Part shown: positions 11,096 through 21,672 of the stretch, in pieces | Numbering within the stretch: position 1 is the first letter of the stretch | Layout: each line of letters starts with the position of its first letter | Source: Sambucus nigra | Taxonomy: Eukaryota > Streptophyta > Magnoliopsida > Dipsacales > Adoxaceae | DNA: 64,000 nucleotides | NCBI GenBank assembly: GCA_949130495.1 | Contig: OX422210.1 | Coordinates: 636,020,585-636,084,584 of the forward strand | Direction: 5' to 3' | Notes under the pieces: generated by a model | The model's input: the letters and a program-made list of their open reading frames with translations, nothing else | Database searches by the model: none | Told to the model about the DNA's origin: nothing | Made by a program: the position numbers and the translations under genes

Positions 11096-11293
11096 TTGCA
11101 CCTAAAATCTTTGGCCATTTTTTGCTCATACTTCATCTATAAGCTTTCTCTCTTCGTTTTCTGCTTCAAAATCAGAGCTTTCTTTCTTCACTGATTTTTC
11201 AAGGCTTCATCAATACTTGTAAGTTTGAGCGCTAACTCTTCTCTGGTTCTTCTCTTCTGTAAAGTTCTCGTAGTTGTAGGTAGGGTTTTGTTG

Positions 11294-11774
11294 ATGGTGG
11301 CGACGCTTGATAATAAATCCCTTTCGGAGTTTAGAAATTGTTACAATATCCTGGGTGGATATTAAATGTGTCCCCATTCCTTAATACCATAGACGACGGT
11401 AATTGGATCCATACCTTGTTGGTTTCCCAGGGGGGTGACATTTCTTCAAATATTTCGACATTGTTCCCGCATAGTGTACTCCAAACATTTCAAAAATTGT
11501 GAATGGAGTACATAGGATAAATGAGTTGCATGGGACCAACTTAAGGCTTGCAGAAATTTGTTATTGTTATGGTTTTTCGCGCGCAAAAGGTGGACTCTTG
11601 TATTTGAAGGCTAGGAGTGCTAACAGAGTTTTAGTTGTAAATTTGCCTGATTCTCACAAAGATTATTGGAGTGAAGGCTTTATTGCTAGGAATTGGCAAT
11701 ATCCTCCCCGACTAAAGGGCGTAAGGTACAGGGGACATCAGATCCCTACATTTGGGGAGGGGTACATAGGTTAC
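11294..11774 (+). pseudogene. Antisense extra ORF of element C, first part, cut by element A
   Basis: From an ATG at 11294 the plus strand reads a protein matching the N terminus of the same ORF in element A at 12613: a Ser-x-x-Glu-Phe-Arg motif, then a Tyr-Asn-Ile segment. Further on, in other frames, comes a clear match to an Asn-Leu-Pro-Asp-Ser-His-Lys-Asp segment (about 11638-11668). Stops and frame changes are frequent. The sequence stops at the GTTAC duplication (11770-11774) where element A begins and continues at 31205. Tat-type elements are known to carry such an additional antisense ORF between pol and the 3' LTR. Its function is unknown; similar plant proteins are often labelled putative gypsy-type transposon proteins. 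Confidence 0.6.
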
Positions 11775-12190
11775 TGTGGTGATAATTAAGTTCAGCACAA
11801 AACAACAAGAAAAGGCAATCACCAAAATAAATAAAGAACGTAAGGAATGACAATCACACAACACAAAATTTACGTAGTTCAGCAAGAATGTCTACGTCCA
11901 CGGTGGTGCTCTCAATATTATTTCTCTTCACTCCGGGGAGTGTTTTACATGAATAATAATGCATGCCCCTTTTCCCCAGGCGGAGGGTTTGTTGTATACA
12001 TGTGTATTTCGGAGAGTGGAGGAGTGGGGCTCCCCCACGTTAGCCCACATCCCTAGAATATCTCTTAAAAGAGATTTTAGGAACTAACAGGGTCAAAACT
12101 AAATTGGTTGAGGTGCAGGGCCTTTGGACTCTGGGTCGTGTTTGATTGGGCTTCTCGTCTTGGCCCAAGTGATAAATCGAGGTACCCACA
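11775..12190 (-). repeat. 3' LTR of element A
   Basis: It starts TGTGG and ends CCACA on the plus strand and aligns fully with 30789-31204. The minus-strand purine tract ATTTTTAGGGGCAAT (12205-12191) adjoins its start. It contains a run of AGGAGTGGGGCTCCCCCACG-type inverted words (about 12018-12040) shared with the other LTR. Confidence 0.9.
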
Positions 12191-12612
12191 ATTGCCCCTA
12201 AAAATTGTGAGTCACAATTTGGGCTCAATAATTTTAACTGATTAGTCTTAATGGCACCTTTGTGAATTGTGCAACATTCTTGGGGCTGAAGCGCCTTTCT
12301 GGAATTGATTTAGGCGGCAGATTGCCTCGTTACCAGTGCATCATGATTAGGAAGGTTTAAATTACTTCAAAACGATCATTCCTTGAACGTCGCTTCAAAC
12401 TTCTCCATTTTCTCTCAGTTTCTCCAAGCTTTTACTGTAGCTATTCTTGCCCCCAGGTCTCGTCTTCCATCTTCAAGCTTTTGTCGCATCTTCCCATCAT
12501 CCCTGCTTGTGACTTCACCTCGTCCCAAGCTGACTGTTACTTCGTAAATCTTTCTCACTTCTTTTTTCTGCTGGAATTTTCTCATATCAGTTACTAGGGG
12601 GTTTCTTTTTCA

Positions 12613-14817
12613 ATGGCTAAAATAGGCAATAGGTCAATAGCTGAATTTAGGAAATACTATAACATTCCAGATTGGGTGATCATTGAATGTGCCCATATCC
12701 CTCGTAATGTCAGAGAGGTTGAGGATGGTCACTGGATTTATGTCCTCTTATTGTCCCAGGGGGGTCTTACTTTACCCCCAAACAATTTATTTTTGCACTT
12801 TTTTGGTTATTTCAATATAGTCCATGCACACTGTTTGCCCAACGTCTAAAAGATTGTCAATAGCGTACATAAAATAAATCAGCTCTATGGCACCAATTTA
12901 GGGCTTGCTGAAATCTGCTTTTGTTGCTCTTTTTCTCGAACAAACTGTAGCCTTCTTTAACTCAAGGTCAGGAGTCCTGATAGGGTATTGGTAGTGAATT
13001 TACCTGATTCCCATAAGGACCACTGGCATGAGGGGTTTATTGCAAAAAATTAGTTGTTTTCCCCCCATAATGAAGGGTCGAGGTCTGGTAGATTTGTGAT
13101 TCCCTTTTATGGGAAGGAATTTATAGGTAGGCATAGCTTTATTTTGCCCATTGATCCTCTGTTTAAGCATATTTTTCTCATATCTCTCTCTTTTTCTTTT
13201 TTAGCGAAGACAATGAACTCGGAGCCTGCTCTCAACGAGATCCGAGCTGCTGAGTTGGTCAAAGCCTGGAAACTCGGGGAGCTCTTGGCTGAGGTGAACA
13301 TCATCGATCAGTGGCATTCCTTTTGGAATACAAGAACGTTGGGTCCAGTTTTATTACGCGACCTGTGGATAGCATCCCTGAGCTAGACACCTCAGAAGAG
13401 GTTGATGCCGACCCAATCCAGTTGGACGAGGAGAAGAGAAGCTCTGGTGAGGCGAGCGAGGGTGCCAATAGGGGCGGTATTGAAGGTACTTTCAGTGAGG
13501 AGAGTTCCGATAGTGAAGAATCTTCCAGTTCAGACGAGGTTTAGGAGTTCAAGAGCCTTCGGGTGAATTAAGTAGTTCTAGAGAGGAAGATATGGCTCCC
13601 CTAAGAAGAATTTGATCCGAGATGATGATAATGATGATGTGCTTCAGTCTCGTCGGTCAAAGAAGCAGAAGTCTGGCAGTGGGGATGCTGCCACTAGTTC
13701 TCAGTCTGCTGCTCATGAGCAGAAGAAGAAGAAGAAGAAGAAGAAGAAGAAGAAGAAGAAGAAGAAGAAGAAGAAGAAGAAGAAGAAGAAGAAGAAGAAG
13801 AAGAAGAAGAAGAAGAAGGAGGATCTGCTGAGAGAAAGGGAGAGAACGAAGGAGGAGGAAAAGAGGAAGGTAGAGGAGAGAAAGAGATCTGAGAAGGAGA
13901 GGGAAGAGGATAATAGGATAGAGGAGGTACGGACAAAGGCAGGGCAAGCTATTGTGCCCATATCTGCTTTGCCTGAGGGGGCTTCTGTTGCCCTGTCTCC
14001 TCAGTTGGCCCCTGCATTGCTCAACAGAGCAATTTTGCCGACTGATCGTTAAAAGGCGATGGGGACTAACCAGTTAGATCTTAAGGTGAGTCTGAGGCTA
14101 GCCTTGGTAAGTCTGTTTTTTCTTCCTTTCTTTTGTAATACTCTGTTTAATGCTTCTCTTACTAACGTTTCTCTTCTCTGCAGTTTGTGACCGATTTCGA
14201 CATCCTCTGTCGCAAAGGCGATGAGCTGGTGAGGAAGAATGTCGAGCTAGAGGCCAACTTAAAGGTTGTTGATGCTGCCTAAAAGTCTTTCGATCTTACC
14301 CTTATTGGGGCCAATCTAGCAAAGGAGGTGGCAACCAAGGAGCTCGAGGAGTTGAGGCAGTCCTATGACTTGATATGTTCGAGCAAGCTGGTCGTGGTAG
14401 AGGAGAACAGGGTGCTCGCGGAAAAGGTGAAGAGGGTGGAATTCGAGGCTGCCACCCTTAAGGAGAGCTCGTATAACGTCGGATGGACCGATGCGTATGA
14501 GAATACCGATGTTCAGATTGGCTATATCATTCGTCTAAACTTTAAGAAGGGTTGGAATAAGTCTCTCATGGTTGCTGAGGTGGATATCGACTCCCCACTT
14601 TTTAACGAGCATGATCCTGGCCCTAAGCCCGTTATGGATGAGGCACCTACCCTGCTATCGGTGTAGGGGTTCCTATTTCCCAGACTACTGATGCCGAAAT
14701 GTCCCTCAACCAGGTAATGGCAATTTCTCCGTCTGAGGGAGGTGCGCCTGGGGCTACTGCAGACAAGGGGAAGCAACCAACGACCTCAGAGCAGACTGAG
14801 GTTGCCAGCTAGCTTTT
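12613..14817 (+). pseudogene. Antisense extra ORF of element A (Tat additional ORF), first part
   Basis: The reading begins at ATG 12613 after a CT-rich leader (about 12380-12610). Residues 1-78 include a Glu-Phe-Arg-Lys-Tyr-Tyr motif, Gly-His-Trp-Ile-Tyr-Val and a Gly-Gly-Leu-x-Leu-Pro segment, resembling the putative gypsy-type transposon domain. Frameshifted matches continue to about 13050. A CT-rich acceptor-like site near 13205 precedes an acidic, Ser/Glu-rich exon (13214-13544). Next is a Lys-rich exon (13612-14052), an apparent intron (GTGAGT near 14086 to CTGCAG near 14184), and a coiled-coil exon (to 14666) that continues in another frame to a stop near 14812. The gene is opposite to gag-pol and lies in the usual Tat position. 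It is broken by stops and by B, and continues at 23565. Confidence 0.65.
13732..13819 (+). repeat. (AAG)n microsatellite inside the antisense ORF
   Basis: About 29 uninterrupted AAG units encode a poly-lysine run in the plus-strand frame. The homologous region of element C (about 31770-31815) is also Lys/Arg-rich but much less regular, so the array expanded in A. Confidence 0.95.
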
Positions 14818-15018
14818 TTTAGGGAACTCCTTGTATTGTTTGCTTTTATTATTCTTTCCTTTTACTGATGTACTATGAGTTCTTTATTAATGAAATGAAG
14901 TTTTGTCCCTTTCTTCGTACTGATTTTGTCCTTTAATGCTTATATGGTCTATAGCTGATTGATGTCGATGAATATATACCTGTTACTTCTCAACTAGGAA
15001 GGATTTTTTGTCCTAATG
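14818..15018. other. Spacer of element A up to the element B insertion
   Basis: This AT-rich stretch holds AATGAAATGAAG-type words near 14890 that could be an old polyadenylation region or an intron of the antisense ORF. It ends in the TAATG duplication (15014-15018) and joins seamlessly to 23570 when B is removed. Confidence 0.5.
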
Positions 15019-16852
15019 TGTGACACCCCGCCTAGCTAAACCTTGGGTGATCAAGCCTTAATTTAATTTAAACAGGTTTCTTAAATGGTTCATTCTTAGC
15101 ATCACTGTCGAAAATTTTTAAATTACTAACCACCTAAGTGAAATTGAGTTAATGCCAAATTTTATCTTCCTTAAGCAGAATAAACAACCCATACGAAATA
15201 ATACAATTCCAACAATACTAAAATAATTCGCATAAATAACTCAATACAAATAAAGTCTTACCGAAAATCACAGCCAAGAAAAACCAACTCAAAATCCAAA
15301 ATCAGAATAACTATAAAAGTAAAGATTGGACAACAAGTCCCAACTGAGATCTTGCACTAGATCTGAAAAAAGAGAAACGTCTAAACAATCCCTGCAACAT
15401 CCACACGTGCTGCAGCTCCCGAATTCCTGGAATGAAATCATACTGGGTGTCCCTGTGGCTGGCCACCTAAAAGGTTTTTAAAAAATTTTTACATAGCAAG
15501 AGTTAGTACTCAAAAACATTTAAAAATATTTTTCAAGCAGTTATCACAATTGAGTTATTGATTACACATATTAAGATTTCGCACACTCCCTTGAGCTTCA
15601 TCACCTCTCTTCGATAGTGCATGTCTAACGAGGGTACTTAGTTCACCTAGTTATACTACTCCAGTTAACTAAATCAGAATACCCCACTGCATGTACCCCC
15701 TCGCTAAGTCCCCATAACATACTCGCAGTATTTTAATAATTTATATTTCATATGCTATAAACGTAAATAACTTGCTTACTTCTTGTTATCTTTATCTTAT
15801 AATAATCACATCACGCTACTTAATTATTGCTAAGATATTTTCAATCCATCTCATTATCTACTATTCTAAGTCAGTATATTATACATATGGAATACATTTT
15901 ATCACGCAACATGTATTATATATATATACACATATTCTGGTTCGGGACTCTTTCATCGCGACATCAGTTTTAAGGTTTGGTTCGGCATTTTACATCGACC
16001 CCAAACATATAGTAACTTTATGTTAGTTCGGAATATCTCATCGACCCTAACATAATTAATTTAGGTATAATTCTCTTAACCCAAAAATATCATAAAAATC
16101 ATGTTCTTCCTAAAACTTACATATGGGTATTATAACTCAATTTATTTTGTAAATAACCACTTGCCTTATGTTTTGTAGGGTCTGATTTCGTGGTTGTTGT
16201 TTATGATTGATGATTCTTATCCTTCAATCCTTCTTCCCAACAAGTTGGTAGTGAAATTTCCTTTGAATTCTCCCTACTTCCTTTTTTTGCCTTAAGAAAT
16301 TATTTATTTCTTCTCTCTAATGGCTATGGTGTATTTTTCTCCTCTCTAACCCTAGCCTCCAACTCTTATAATCTGACTTAGGGTTCCAAAATTCGTAGGT
16401 CTCCTCACTCTTAAATGTAAAGAGACCAAAATGCCATCGTATGGCCCCGGTTTAGCCCAAAAATGACCCGACACTGAACTAGTACCCCCGGGTACACAAT
16501 TTTGACTAATTCGACCCTTTTGGAATCATCTGTGGACTCTAAATTATCTTTTGAGTCTCTTAAAATATGTTTCTCATCTCACCTTCAATTTTGTCTACGC
16601 GCGACACTCGGTCGAGACTTTTAATATTTACTATTCACATTTAGTACATTTTTAATCGTCATCTTAACCAGTGTCTTACTTTCAATTTATGTCTAATAGC
16701 CATAATGATTAATTAATCACTTAATAATCATTATTATTATTACATCACATTAAATTACTCTACTCACGTAATTTAAATAAAAGTGTATTTTCACATTCAA
16801 TTATTCTACTCACGCAATTTAAATTAACTATGCAGAAGTACGGGGTATTATA
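15019..16852 (-). repeat. 3' LTR of element B
   Basis: It starts TGTGACACCCC on the plus strand and ends GGGGTATTATA, where the other LTR has GGGGTATTACA. Compared with that LTR it lacks one copy of a duplicated segment around the word ATTACTCTACTCACGTAATT, which accounts for most of the length difference. A C-rich stretch (16853-16865) next to it is the purine tract on the minus strand. Confidence 0.92.
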
Positions 16853-16865
16853 TACTCCCCCCCTT
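16853..16865 (-). other. Polypurine tract of element B
   Basis: The minus strand reads AAGGGGGGGAGTA immediately before the 3' LTR start, the usual second-strand primer of an LTR retrotransposon. Confidence 0.8.
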
Positions 16866-16934
16866 ACAAAGGAATTTCGTCCTCGAAATTTAGAAAATAC
16901 TTGCGGTGAATAATTCTGGATATTGTTCTCACAT

Positions 16935-17990
16935 ATCCTCCTCCCGCTCCCAAGTAGACTCATCCATATTGTGATGTCCCCACTTTACTCGCACTAAGCG
17001 TACCACCTTGGATCGTAGTTTGCGCTCACTATAATCCATAATAGCCACGGGTCTTTCCTCATACTAGACATCTGGCTGCAAGTCGATCTCCTCAAGTGGA
17101 ATGTGACAGAAGGCTCTCTCACTCCTCTTGTATTTCTTCAACGACGCCACATGGAATACGCCGTGTATTCGCTGAAGATGCTCTGGGAGTCCCAATCTGT
17201 AAGCTACCGGTCCCACCCTCTCAATGATAGGAAACGATCCCACATCTCTCGGTGCTAACTTCCCCTTCTTGCCGAACCTCATAATCCCCTTCATAAGAGA
17301 TACCCGAATTAACACCTGGTCGCCCACATCTAGTTCCACGTGTCTCCTACCGGCGTCAGCATAACTCTTCTGCCTATTCTGAGCTATTATAATACATCCT
17401 CGAATCAACTCTATTTTGGACGAAGTCTCCTGTATCATCTCTGGTCCCAATAGCTTGTTATCCCCCACCTCTAACCAACAGGCGGGCGAACGACAAGGCC
17501 TCCCATAAAGTGCCTCGAATGGAGCCATACCGATAGTGAATTTATAAGAGTTATTATATGCAAACTCTACCAAAGGAAGATATGGCTCCCATCCTCCCCC
17601 AAAATCTAGGACACACATCCTCAACATATCCTCCAACATCTGGTTTACCCTTTCGGTCTGACTGTCTGTCTTCGGGTGATACGCCGTACTCAACCGTAAG
17701 TCGGTGCCCATGGCCTCCTGGAAGTTCTGCCAGAAATGTGACACAAATATTTTATCTCTGTCAGACACAATATTAACAGGAACTCCGTGCAGCTTAACGA
17801 TCTCTGAAATGAATAGCTTCGCGTACCGCATCATGTCATAATTCGTACGAACCGATAAGAAATGAGCTACCTTTGTCAGCCGATCCACTATCACCCATAT
17901 GGAATCGTGACCCTTCTGCGACGTTGGTAACCCAGTAATAAAATCCATCTAAATACTCTCCCACTTACACACGGGAATCTCCAGTGGTTG
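16935..17990 (-). pseudogene. Element B integrase with C-terminal chromodomain-like segment
   Basis: A 294-codon open frame (17948-17064) holds the integrase core. The first catalytic Asp is in an Ile-Val-Asp-Arg-Leu-Thr-Lys motif, the second in Val-Ser-Asp-Arg-Asp, and the Glu in a Gln-Thr-Glu-Arg-Val-Asn motif, so the catalytic triad is present. It then shows Leu-Tyr-Gly-Arg and a C-terminal His-x-Val-Phe-His-Val-Ser-like segment (here Ala for Ser). A stop at 17061 is followed in the same frame by a segment with Val-Lys-Trp and Glu-Ser-Thr-Trp-Glu motifs, typical of the chromovirus chromodomain (to about 16950). A stop also precedes the core near 17950. Integrase would insert the DNA copy, and the chromodomain would guide it to marked chromatin. 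Confidence 0.82.
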
Positions 17991-19097
17991 TAGCATCCCT
18001 GAAGGTCTCTGATGGTCAATTTTTACAAGCTGACATGTAACACACCTTGAGATAAACTCTGAAATGTCTCGTTTCATACCTGATCACCAATATATACGTC
18101 GCATGTCCTAGTACATTTTGTCCCCACCTAGATGTACAGAAAACTTAGACCCGTGAGACTCCATCATCACGGCATGCCTCAAATCCTCCTCCTCGGGTAC
18201 TATCACTCTACCATTAAATCGTAGTCCGCCCTTTGAGCTGATAGAGTAGGACTTCGCCTCCTCGACCAGTAACTGTCGTACTTTGTCCTGACAAAATGGG
18301 TTCTCAGCCTGTGCCCTCACTACCCGCATAACACTCTCGGAAGTGATAGCTAAAACTACCATATATGCTCTAGCTATCTCATCCTCGTGTCGAAGTTCAC
18401 TCCACTTCGCCTTCCAGATTTTTGCTAGCTCTCCGGTAGGCCTTCTGCTTAATGCATCCGCCACCATGTTAGCCTTACCAGGATGATATTATATATCAAA
18501 CTGGTAGTCCTTCATGAATTCAAACCACCTCCTTTGCCTCATGTTTAGATCCTTCTGCGTGAAAAGATACTGAAGTGACTTATGATCCGTGAATAGAGTG
18601 AACTGCTCACCCAGAAGATAGTGTCTCCATATCCTCAATGCAAAAACAACCGCTGCTAACTCGAGGTCATGGGTGGGGTAATTCTTCTCTTGTGGATTAA
18701 GCTTTCGGGACGCATAAGCTATAGCTTTCTCTTCCCGCTATAACACACCTCCAAGCCCCTGTAAGGATGCGTCAGTATAGACTCGGTACTCTATTCCGCT
18801 CCTAGGCAAGGCAAGAACGGGTGCTGATGTCAACTTGTCCTTTAGTTCATCAAACGCTAACTGACAACAGTCACTCCATACGAAGGGAAATCCCTTCCGA
18901 GTCAGGTTCGTCAAAGGATCGACAATTTTTTAGAATCCCTTGATGAAGCGACGATAATAACCGGCCAACCTAAAAAAGCTACGAATTTCGGCCGGTGTCG
19001 TGGGTTGTCCCCACTCCCTCACTGTCGATACCTTACTCAGGTCAACAACAATTCCTCTGTCGGATACAAAGTGGCCTAGGAACTGAACCTCCCGAAG
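17991..19097 (-). pseudogene. Element B reverse transcriptase end, RNase H and integrase zinc-binding region
   Basis: The reading frame continues from the reverse transcriptase through the RNase H region. It shows Thr-Asp-Ala-Ser, then Thr-Asp-His-Lys-Ser-Leu near 18580, Ala-Asp-Ala-Leu-Ser-Arg at about 18445, and an HHCC-type segment ending Cys-x-Thr-Cys near 18040. It is almost collinear but contains isolated stops near 19098, 18932, 18738, 18490, 18107 and 18077. Several sit where Trp or Gln is expected. Only 18467-18108 remains open for more than 100 codons. In an intact copy this part degrades RNA in the RNA-DNA hybrid and binds the element ends. Confidence 0.75.
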
Positions 19098-20294
19098 CTA
19101 AAATCCACACTTCTCAAATTTAGCGTACAACTGATGGTCCCGTAATGTCTGTAGAGCCATTCGTAAATGTTCGGTGTATTCCTCCTCCGCGCGAGAGTAG
19201 ATTAGAATGTCGTCTATGAATACAATTACAAATTGGTCCAAAAATTCCCTGAATACCCTGTTCATAAGATTCATGAATACTGCAAGCGCATTAGTGAGCC
19301 CAAACGGCATTACCCTGAACTCGTATGACCCGTACCGCGACAGGAAAGCGGTCTTAGGTACATCCTCTTCACAAATGCGCAATTGGTGATAACCCGACTT
19401 CAAATCGATCTTTGAGAAGTACGCAGCTCCTCTCAACTGATCAAACAAGTCGTCAATCCTCGGTAATGGATACTTATTACGTATTGTTACTTTGTTCAGC
19501 TCCCTATAATCTACACACAGACGAAGTGAATCATCCCTTTTCTTTCCAAATAACACAGGCGCACCCCATGGTGATATACTCCGTCGAATGAAACCCTGTC
19601 CTAAGAGCTGCTGAATCTGTTCTCTCAGCTCTCTCATCTCTGAAGGAGCCATGCGATACGGTGCTCTGGCAATCGGTCTCATCCCTGGCGCTAGGTCAAT
19701 AACGAACTCTATCTCCCTGCTAGGTGGTAACCCTGGTATCTCCTGAAAGACATCCTCGAAATCCCTCACAACTGGGATTGAGTCCAGAGAAAAGACAACC
19801 CCATGTGAGGTCTCCTCCTCAATATAATATAAATGAGTGCGCGATCCTCCCTCGGGGAGAGGCATCGCCACAAGGAACATCTCCTGTCCCGGGATGGAAA
19901 ACACGATAGTCCTCTCATAGCAATCTACCATTGCCCTATAACGCGCCAACCAATCCATGCCTAGGATGACGTCATAACCCTCAATATCCAGCACTAGGAG
20001 GTCCGTCGCTAGACTCAATCTCCCGACTATAATGTCCACACCCTTACAAATCGAATGTATAAGGGACCCACTACCCATCGGTGACTCTACGCACATAAGA
20101 TGAGTGTCAGCTGTCACTAAGAGGTCGGCTGCCTGTCCAAATCTAGTGGAAATAAACGAATGCGTCGCTCCCGTATCAAATAAAATACTACCCTCAAGTC
20201 CATGAATAGGAAACATACCCGCGACTGCCGGTGGTGTTGGAGGTGCTGGCTGAAATGGAATGTCACGGACATTGAACACACGCCCGTAGTGCAT
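19098..20294 (-). pseudogene. Element B protease and reverse transcriptase, long open fragment
   Basis: A 398-codon frame holds an aspartic protease with intact Phe-Asp-Thr-Gly-Ala-Thr-His-Ser-Phe near residues 37-45 and Ile-Leu-Gly-Met-Asp-Trp-Leu about 70 residues on. The reverse transcriptase begins after [11 protein letters not shown]. It includes [16 protein letters not shown] and the catalytic Phe-Ile-Asp-Asp. The usual Pro after Asn-Ala is Leu here. The frame ends at a stop where a Trp is normal (19098). These domains cleave the polyprotein and copy RNA into DNA. The real protein began upstream in gag. Confidence 0.88.
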
Positions 20295-20329
20295 CTGGCC
20301 TGGCTGCGGGGCATGTGTTGCTGCTGGGG

Positions 20330-21482
20330 CTAACGGAGCTTACTGCCCTTGTTAGGCACCCTGTGGTTGTGCCCTGCCTTGCTATGGATAATTCCTACTC
20401 TTGTGACCCTGATGGCCACAAATGAAACACTGACCCTGAAACTGCCTCTGACCTTGGCCCTGTCGACCTTGGCCTTGTTGTCCTCCACCTTGGTTCCCTT
20501 GGCCCTGACGGCCCTGAGGAACTGGCTACTGGGAACCCTGCTGGCCCTGTCTATCAAAACGATACCTCCCATGCTTAAACTTCTTGGCAGAGCTCCCCTG
20601 TCGGGAATCCTGCCCTAGCCGGCCCACTGTTTGTTATTGTGGTGTGTTGCCGCCACTACTTCCATCCACTTTTCTCGGTTGGCTAGGCTCACCTCTCTTG
20701 TTTCCCTTTGCATGAAAGCGGTGATCCTGACAGTGTAGTAAAGCGGCATTTACGACATATGTGTAAGTTACCAACCCCGGATTGCCGATCAAATGCTGTC
20801 TGATTCTCCAGGTCAAGCCATCCATAAATTTTGACTTCTTTCGCTTCTCATCGCTCACCTCATTTGGCACAAAGTTAGCCAAGCGGGTAAACTCCTCCTC
20901 ATAATCAGCAACTGAGCGATCACCTTGAACCACTTCGCTGAATTTCTTTCTCATCTCTGTCTCTACTGCTGGAGGAAAATACTTGCGATCAAACCGCACC
21001 CAAAACTCAGAAATTGCCATTCTGTCCCTTTCCTCGGTGGTGGTAACTGACTCCCACCAGTGTAAGGCCGCTCCCGATAGACAGAAAGTGGCTAGCATTT
21101 GTTTCTGAACCTTGGTGCACTCTAGCATGCGCAAGTGGCGCTGGATATTTTTCTTCCAGTTGCACGCCTCCACTACATCAGTACTACCCTGGAACTCGGG
21201 TGGGTGCCCTTTCTGAAATGTCTCTCTGACTCGCTGCCAAGTAAATGGCCCTGCTGGGGCCTGAACTACCGGTGCCATGGGAGGTGGTACTTGGGGCTGA
21301 GGAAAATGGGTTGCCATGGCCCTCATCACTGTCTTGACTGCCTGAGCCACTATCACTGCAACCTGAGTGGTGGAAATGAACTCGGGTGGGGGTGGTGGCG
21401 GCAGCACCTGTGGCTCCTGATGAGCCTCCCTCACCTCATCTCTGGCTTCAGCCCTCTCCGCTCGCTGCCTCCTTGGTGGCAT
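20330..21482 (-). pseudogene. Element B gag with zinc knuckle
   Basis: The likely start is the ATG at 21482, giving an Arg/Glu-rich N terminus beginning Met-Pro-Pro-Arg-Arg; the open frame runs further upstream without support. The capsid core includes Ala-Leu-His-Trp-Trp-Glu, Phe-Asp-Arg-Lys-Tyr-Phe-Pro and Tyr-Glu-Glu-Glu-Phe-Thr-Arg-Leu, typical of Tekay gag. A stop at about 20634 is followed by a second segment (20572-20330) with a Gln/Gly-rich region. Its zinc knuckle near 20400-20440 reads Cys-x2-Cys-x4-His-x4-Tyr, so the fourth metal ligand is Tyr instead of Cys. Gag would form the particle and bind element RNA. Confidence 0.82.
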
Positions 21483-21658
21483 CTGAAATAAGATCAAATT
21501 GTATAAGTACACAGTTTATACAAAACTTTCAGAGCAGAAGTACGATAATCCAAAAGCGGATAGTGAATCAACAGTCCTAATAGTAGGGCTCTAATACAAA
21601 CAAACGTTACGCTGAAACATAGTAAGCCGTACAAATCCTATAGATACTGGAACCTGAT

Positions 21659-21671
21659 GCTCTGATACCAT
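21659..21671 (-). other. Primer-binding site of element B, initiator-Met tRNA type
   Basis: The minus strand reads TGGTATCAGAGCA just inside the 5' LTR, a full match to the sequence complementary to the 3' end of initiator-Met tRNA. Confidence 0.9.
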
Positions 21672-21672
21672 C

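Noticed and set aside
12018..12045. Inverted word around GGGGCTCCCCC in the A LTRs as a terminator hairpin
   Set aside because: Bacterial-type terminators do not apply here; the word is simply a conserved LTR segment.
13622..13961. Frames of poly-Arg, poly-Ser, poly-Leu and poly-Phe around the AAG array
   Set aside because: They are other-frame readings of the AAG/CTT microsatellite.
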